A stretch of 64,000 bases of DNA from assembly GCF_022760855.1 (NCBI RefSeq), contig NZ_JAKTNR010000011.1, positions 1 through 64,000 on the forward strand. Direction: 5' to 3'. Shown here in pieces: positions 60,665 to 64,000 of this stretch. Position 1 is the first letter of the stretch. Every line of letters begins with the position of its first letter. The notes beneath the pieces are model-generated. The model searched no databases. It saw only the letters and a program-made list of their open reading frames with translations, and was not told the DNA's origin. The position numbers were made by a program, and so were the translations under genes. This stretch comes from Thermus albus (GTDB lineage: Bacteria > Deinococcota > Deinococci > Deinococcales > Thermaceae).

Positions 60665-61045
60665 ATGAAAGAGACGCGCATGGTGCACACCGTCTTCCCC
60701 GGAGAGACCAACCACTACGGCACCCTTTTCGGCGGCACCGCCATGGCCTGGATGGACCAGGCGGCCTTCGTGGCGGCCACCCGGCACGCCCATCGCAAGG
60801 TGGTCACGGTGCACTCGGATGCCGTGGACTTCAAGCACCCGGTGCCCCTGGGCTCCATCGTGGAGCTGGTGGCCCGGGTGGTGGAGGTGGGGCGAACCTC
60901 CATGCGGGTGGAGGTGGAGATGTGGGTGGAACCCATCGGGCAGGGCAAGCAGGCTTATTTGGCGGCCAAGGGCGGCTTCGTCTTGGTGGCGGTGGATGAA
61001 AAGGGGCGGCCGGTCCCGGTACCACCCCTGGGGGAGGAGGCATGA
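60665..61045 (+). CDS. Acyl-CoA thioesterase, hot-dog fold (YciA/BFIT type)
   Basis: 126 residues with ETNHYGTLFGGTAMAWMDQAAFVAATRHAHRKVVTVHSDAVDFKHPV, the catalytic region of hot-dog acyl-CoA hydrolases. The start at ATG 60665 has AGGGAGG seven bases before; an open frame from 60599 overlaps the expression platform. It is the first gene behind the B12 riboswitch and overlaps metE by ATGA, so it shares B12 control. Why a thioesterase is there is unclear; it might relieve acyl-CoA (such as methylmalonyl- or propionyl-CoA) build-up when B12-dependent mutase is inactive, which is inference. Confidence 0.85.
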   Translation: MKETRMVHTVFPGETNHYGTLFGGTAMAWMDQAAFVAATRHAHRKVVTVHSDAVDFKHPVPLGSIVELVARVVEVGRTSMRVEVEMWVEPIGQGKQAYLAAKGGFVLVAVDEKGRPVPVPPLGEEA

Positions 61046-63210
61046 TCCGCACCCTGGGCTTTGGCCTCCCCCGCCTGGGCCCCCACCGGGAGTACAAAAG
61101 GCTTCTGGAGGAGTTCTGGAAAGGAGGGCTGTCCAAGAGGGAGCTCCTACAGGGCCTGGAGGACCTGGAGGCGGTCCGGGTCAGGGACTACCGGACGAGG
61201 GTGGACCTCTACCCCGCGGGGGAGATGAGCCTCTACGACCCCATGCTGGACCTGGCGGTGGCCCTGGGCCTCTACCCGGTTCCGGCTGGGGACCTCGAGG
61301 CCTACTTTGCCCTGGCCAGGGGCAAAGGGGCCCTTCCCCTCAGAAAGTGGTTCGGCACCAACTACCACCACCTGGTCCCCCGCCTGCCGGAAAGGCCCGC
61401 CTATACTCCAAACCCCGCCTGGTTTCCCTACCCCGTGGGCCAAGGGGCCAACCCTGAGGGCCTGCCCACCCTCATCGGCCCCTATACCTTTTTGCGGGTG
61501 GCGCAAAACCCCCCGGAGGAAAAGGGGGTGAGGGCCCACCTGGAAGCCCTCTTGGAGGCCTACCGGGCTCTTTTGGCGCCCCTGGCCCCCCAAGGCCGGC
61601 CCATCCTCCTCCAGGAGCCGGCCCTGGGCCTGGAAGAGGCGGAGGCCCACCTCCCCCACCTCCTGGATCTCTACCGCTCCCTGGCGGAAGCGGTGCCCCT
61701 GGTCCTCCTCAGCTATTACTTGCCCCCAGCCCCCAGGGTGTTGGAAGCCCTGGCCCAGCTCCCCATGCGGGGCCTGGCCGTGTGGTTCCACCCACACCAA
61801 CCCCCGCCCGCCCTCGCCCCCGGCACCGCCCCCGTGGTCCTGGCCGTGGAGGGGCAAGGGGTGTGGCGCACGGACCTCTTGGCCCTCAGGGAAAGGCTCC
61901 TCCCCTGGTTGGAGCCCCTTTTGGATGACGGGCGGGAGGTGATCCTGGCCCCCAAGGCCCCCCTTTTCCACCTCCCCTGGCGGGTTTCCGAGCCCCTGCC
62001 CCCGCACCTGGAGGGCCGGCTGGCCTTTGCGGAAGAACGGCTGGAGGAGCTCCGCCTCCTCAAGGGCCTCCTCCTGGGCCAGGGGGATGGGGAGGCGGCC
62101 GCCTGGTACACACCACCCCCCATCTGGGACTTCCAGCCTTCATCCCCCCCACCCCCAAGACCCCCCAGGGAGGTGCGGCACCAGGCGCAAGGGGCCTTGG
62201 GCCTTCCCCGCTTCCCCACCACCACCATCGGCAGCCTTCCCCAGACCCAGCAGCTCCGGGAGCTGCGCCTTAGCCTCCGGTCGGGGAGGATAAGCCCGGA
62301 GGCCTACGAGGCGGAGATCCAAAGGGCCATCCAGGAGAACATCCGCTTGCAGGAGGAGCTGGGACTGGACGTCTTGGTCCACGGGGAGCCGGAACGGAGC
62401 GACATGGTGGAGTTTTTCGCGGAGCGGCTTGAGGGGTTTTACACCACGCAAAGGGGCTTCGTCCTCTCCTATGGCAGCCGGGTCTGGCGCCCCCCCATCC
62501 TCCATGCGCCCCCCAGGCGCCGGGAGGCCCTGGTGCTGAGGGAGACCCTTTACGCCCAAAGCCTCACCCCTAAGCCGGTGAAGGCCATCCTCACCGGGCC
62601 CATCACCTTAGCCGCTTGGAGCTACCTGCCGGAGGGGGTGGGCTTCGGGGAGGCGGTTCTAGCCCTGGCGGAGGCCTTGCGGGAGGAGGTGGAGGACCTA
62701 AAGGCCCACGGCATCCGCGTGGTCCAGGTGGACGAACCCGCCCTCTTGGAGAGGATGCCCCTTAGGGACCAGGACCAGCCCGGCTACGTGCGGCTCGTCC
62801 AGGAAGCCTTCCACCGGGTGGTGGGGGGCCTGGGCCCCGGGGTGCAGGTGCACCTCCACCTGTGCTATTCGGACTACAGGGCCTTAAGGCCTTTCCTGGA
62901 GGCCATGGACCCAGACGTGGTGAGCGTGGAGGGGGCCCGGCAGGACCCCGCTTTCCTCTCGGAGCTCCAGGGCCTTCCCCTGGGGATCGGCCCCGGGGTG
63001 TTTGACGTCCACTCCCCAGAGGAGACGGACCCCGAGGAGATGCTGCGCCGCCTGGAGGTGTACCTGGAGGCCATCCCCGAGCACGCCCTCTGGATCAACC
63101 CCGACTGCGGCCTCAAGACCCGAAGCCCCGAGGAGGCCTTGCGCAACCTCCGGCACATGATGGAGGCCGCCAGGAGGCTAAGGGCAAGGCTGGCCGCCAA
63201 GGAGGAATAG
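61042..63210 (+). CDS. metE: Cobalamin-independent methionine synthase MetE
   Basis: Transfers methyl from methyltetrahydropteroyl-glutamates to homocysteine without B12. The 722-residue protein has an N-terminal barrel (about 1-360; LGFGLPRLGPHREYKRLLEEFWKG) and a C-terminal catalytic barrel (about 395-722; LPRFPTTTIGSLPQT, DVLVHGEPERSDMVEFF). Zinc ligands are seen as His606 and Cys608 (HLHLCYSD), Glu630 and Cys689 (NPDCGLKT); the spacing closely follows E. coli MetE (641, 643, 665, 726). The start overlaps the thioesterase stop (ATGA). Controlled by the upstream cobalamin riboswitch. Confidence 0.95.
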   Translation: MIRTLGFGLPRLGPHREYKRLLEEFWKGGLSKRELLQGLEDLEAVRVRDYRTRVDLYPAGEMSLYDPMLDLAVALGLYPVPAGDLEAYFALARGKGALPLRKWFGTNYHHLVPRLPERPAYTPNPAWFPYPVGQGANPEGLPTLIGPYTFLRVAQNPPEEKGVRAHLEALLEAYRALLAPLAPQGRPILLQEPALGLEEAEAHLPHLLDLYRSLAEAVPLVLLSYYLPPAPRVLEALAQLPMRGLAVWFHPHQPPPALAPGTAPVVLAVEGQGVWRTDLLALRERLLPWLEPLLDDGREVILAPKAPLFHLPWRVSEPLPPHLEGRLAFAEERLEELRLLKGLLLGQGDGEAAAWYTPPPIWDFQPSSPPPPRPPREVRHQAQGALGLPRFPTTTIGSLPQTQQLRELRLSLRSGRISPEAYEAEIQRAIQENIRLQEELGLDVLVHGEPERSDMVEFFAERLEGFYTTQRGFVLSYGSRVWRPPILHAPPRRREALVLRETLYAQSLTPKPVKAILTGPITLAAWSYLPEGVGFGEAVLALAEALREEVEDLKAHGIRVVQVDEPALLERMPLRDQDQPGYVRLVQEAFHRVVGGLGPGVQVHLHLCYSDYRALRPFLEAMDPDVVSVEGARQDPAFLSELQGLPLGIGPGVFDVHSPEETDPEEMLRRLEVYLEAIPEHALWINPDCGLKTRSPEEALRNLRHMMEAARRLRARLAAKEE

Positions 63211-63212
63211 CC

Positions 63213-64000
63213 ATGATCCAAGACCCTAGACCCCATTACCGGCCCTACGAGTACCCGGAGCTCCTGCGCTTCCGGGACGCCATCCGCCACAGCTACTGGC
63301 TGCACACGGAGTTCGCCTACGCCGCGGACGTGCAGGACTACGCCCTGGCCACCCCCGAGGTGCGGGGCTTGGTGCGGCGCTCCCTTATGGCCATCTCCCA
63401 GGTGGAGCTTTCTGTGAAGCTCTTCTGGGCCAGGACCTACGACCGCTTCCCCAAGCCGGAGGTGGCCGAGGTGGGCATGACCTTTGCCGAGAGCGAGGTG
63501 CGCCACGCCAACGCCTACGCCCATCTCCTGGACCTCCTGGGCCTGGAGGAAGAGTTCGCCAAGGCCCTGGAGTCCCCCGCCCTTCGGAATCGGCACCGGC
63601 TCCTCCAGGAGGTGTTGGACCGCTCCCGCACGGGGGACCTGGGGGAGTACGCCAAGGCCCTCCTCCTCTTCTCCGCCTTCACGGAGCACGCCTCCCTCTT
63701 CTCCCAGTTCTACATCCTCATGGCCCTCAACAAGCGCCTGGGCCAGTTCAAGGGCATCTCCAACGCCATCGAGGCCACCAGCAAGGAGGAAAACCTCCAC
63801 GGCCTCTTTGGGGTGGAGCTCCTGCGGATCCTGAGGAGGGAAAGCCCCCACCTCTTCCACCCCCCCTTCGGGGAGGAGGTGGCGGAGGGGGTCCAGGCCT
63901 TCTTCAGGGCGGAGGAGGAGCTACTAGACTGGCTCTTTGCCGCAGGGGAGCCAGAGGCCCTAAAGGGAGAGGAGGTGCGGGAGTTTCTGAAGAAGCGGTA
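63213..64000 (+). CDS. nrdB: Class I ribonucleotide reductase small subunit (NrdB/NrdF-like), partial at window end
   Basis: The frame opens with ATG 63213 (AAGGAGG before it, two bases after the metE stop) and is still open at 64000, giving 262 codons. Ferritin-like metal ligands are visible: Glu65 (ISQVELS), Glu95 and His98 (ESEVRHANAY), Glu158 (FTEHAS), Glu193 and His196 (KEENLHG). Tyr102 is placed exactly as the radical tyrosine (E-x-x-H-x-x-x-Y). Spacing fits NrdF-type subunits. The first ligand is Glu instead of the usual Asp. It makes deoxynucleotides aerobically without B12; the large subunit is expected beyond the window. Confidence 0.9.
   Translation, partial: MIQDPRPHYRPYEYPELLRFRDAIRHSYWLHTEFAYAADVQDYALATPEVRGLVRRSLMAISQVELSVKLFWARTYDRFPKPEVAEVGMTFAESEVRHANAYAHLLDLLGLEEEFAKALESPALRNRHRLLQEVLDRSRTGDLGEYAKALLLFSAFTEHASLFSQFYILMALNKRLGQFKGISNAIEATSKEENLHGLFGVELLRILRRESPHLFHPPFGEEVAEGVQAFFRAEEELLDWLFAAGEPEALKGEEVREFLKKR

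Noticed and set aside
1-64000. CRISPR arrays, tRNA/rRNA genes, intact insertion sequences, replication origin
   Set aside because: No regularly spaced repeats, no cloverleaf or rRNA-like stretches, no transposase motifs and no iteron or DnaA-box clusters were noticed by eye.

Overview
The window reads as Thermus DNA: very high G+C, dense GC-rich third positions, genes that mostly touch or overlap by ATGA/GTGA, strong GGAGG-type ribosome sites next to apparently leaderless starts, and gene sets matching those known from Thermus thermophilus (the PaaR-controlled phenylacetate cluster, HpaBC, a CobQ-CobU fusion). No tRNA, rRNA, CRISPR array or intact transposase was seen. Both ends cut through genes.

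Layout. 1-3757: copy 1 of the late cobalamin genes (cobA, cobS, cobT on minus; cobC, cbiB on plus, divergent). 4088-8018: a shortened ABC permease, an APC-type permease and an AI-2E-family membrane protein. 8060-8107: a hairpin like the right end of an IS200/IS605 element. 8375-11290: exported GH13 amylase and a class-I amidotransferase. 11287-15978: amino-sugar and peptidoglycan salvage (murQ, serine hydrolase, GntR regulator, anmK, nagA). 16115-28333: a catabolic and uptake stretch with an SDR, an M20 peptidase, three transporters (peptide type, NitT/TauT type, TRAP), an MBL hydrolase and a lone PxpA. 28493-31111: pyruvate, phosphate dikinase. 31295-34311: copy 1 of cobD and cobQ-cobU. 34333-47256 (minus): phenylacetate ligase and thioesterases, a Liv-type ABC transporter with LivM fused to LivG, and 4-hydroxyphenylacetate meta-cleavage genes. 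47401-54201 (plus): a PucR-type regulator, paaR and paaABCDZ. 54391-60284: copy 2 of the whole cobalamin block in the order cobD-cobQU-cobA-cobS-cobT-cobC-cbiB. 60300-64000: a cobalamin riboswitch followed by a thioesterase, cobalamin-independent methionine synthase (MetE) and a class I ribonucleotide reductase small subunit that runs off the window.

How it fits together. The right end is the most striking part. A B12-sensing RNA sits in front of two enzymes that do without B12 the jobs normally done by MetH and the adenosylcobalamin-dependent class II reductase. It lies directly downstream of a second, partly decayed cobalamin locus. In copy 2, cobD has a one-base deletion and a stop codon, cobQ has lost about 345 residues in frame, and a DNA segment of about 250 bp containing a dispersed repeat has split cobS from cobA. 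Copy 1 is intact for these genes but lies in two pieces about 27.5 kb apart.

The aromatic island is bounded by two matches to the PaaR operator consensus. Both promoters also carry a second palindrome, GGGACA-NN-TGTCCC, that PaaR does not explain. Functions come from translated sequence and family knowledge only; no database search was run.
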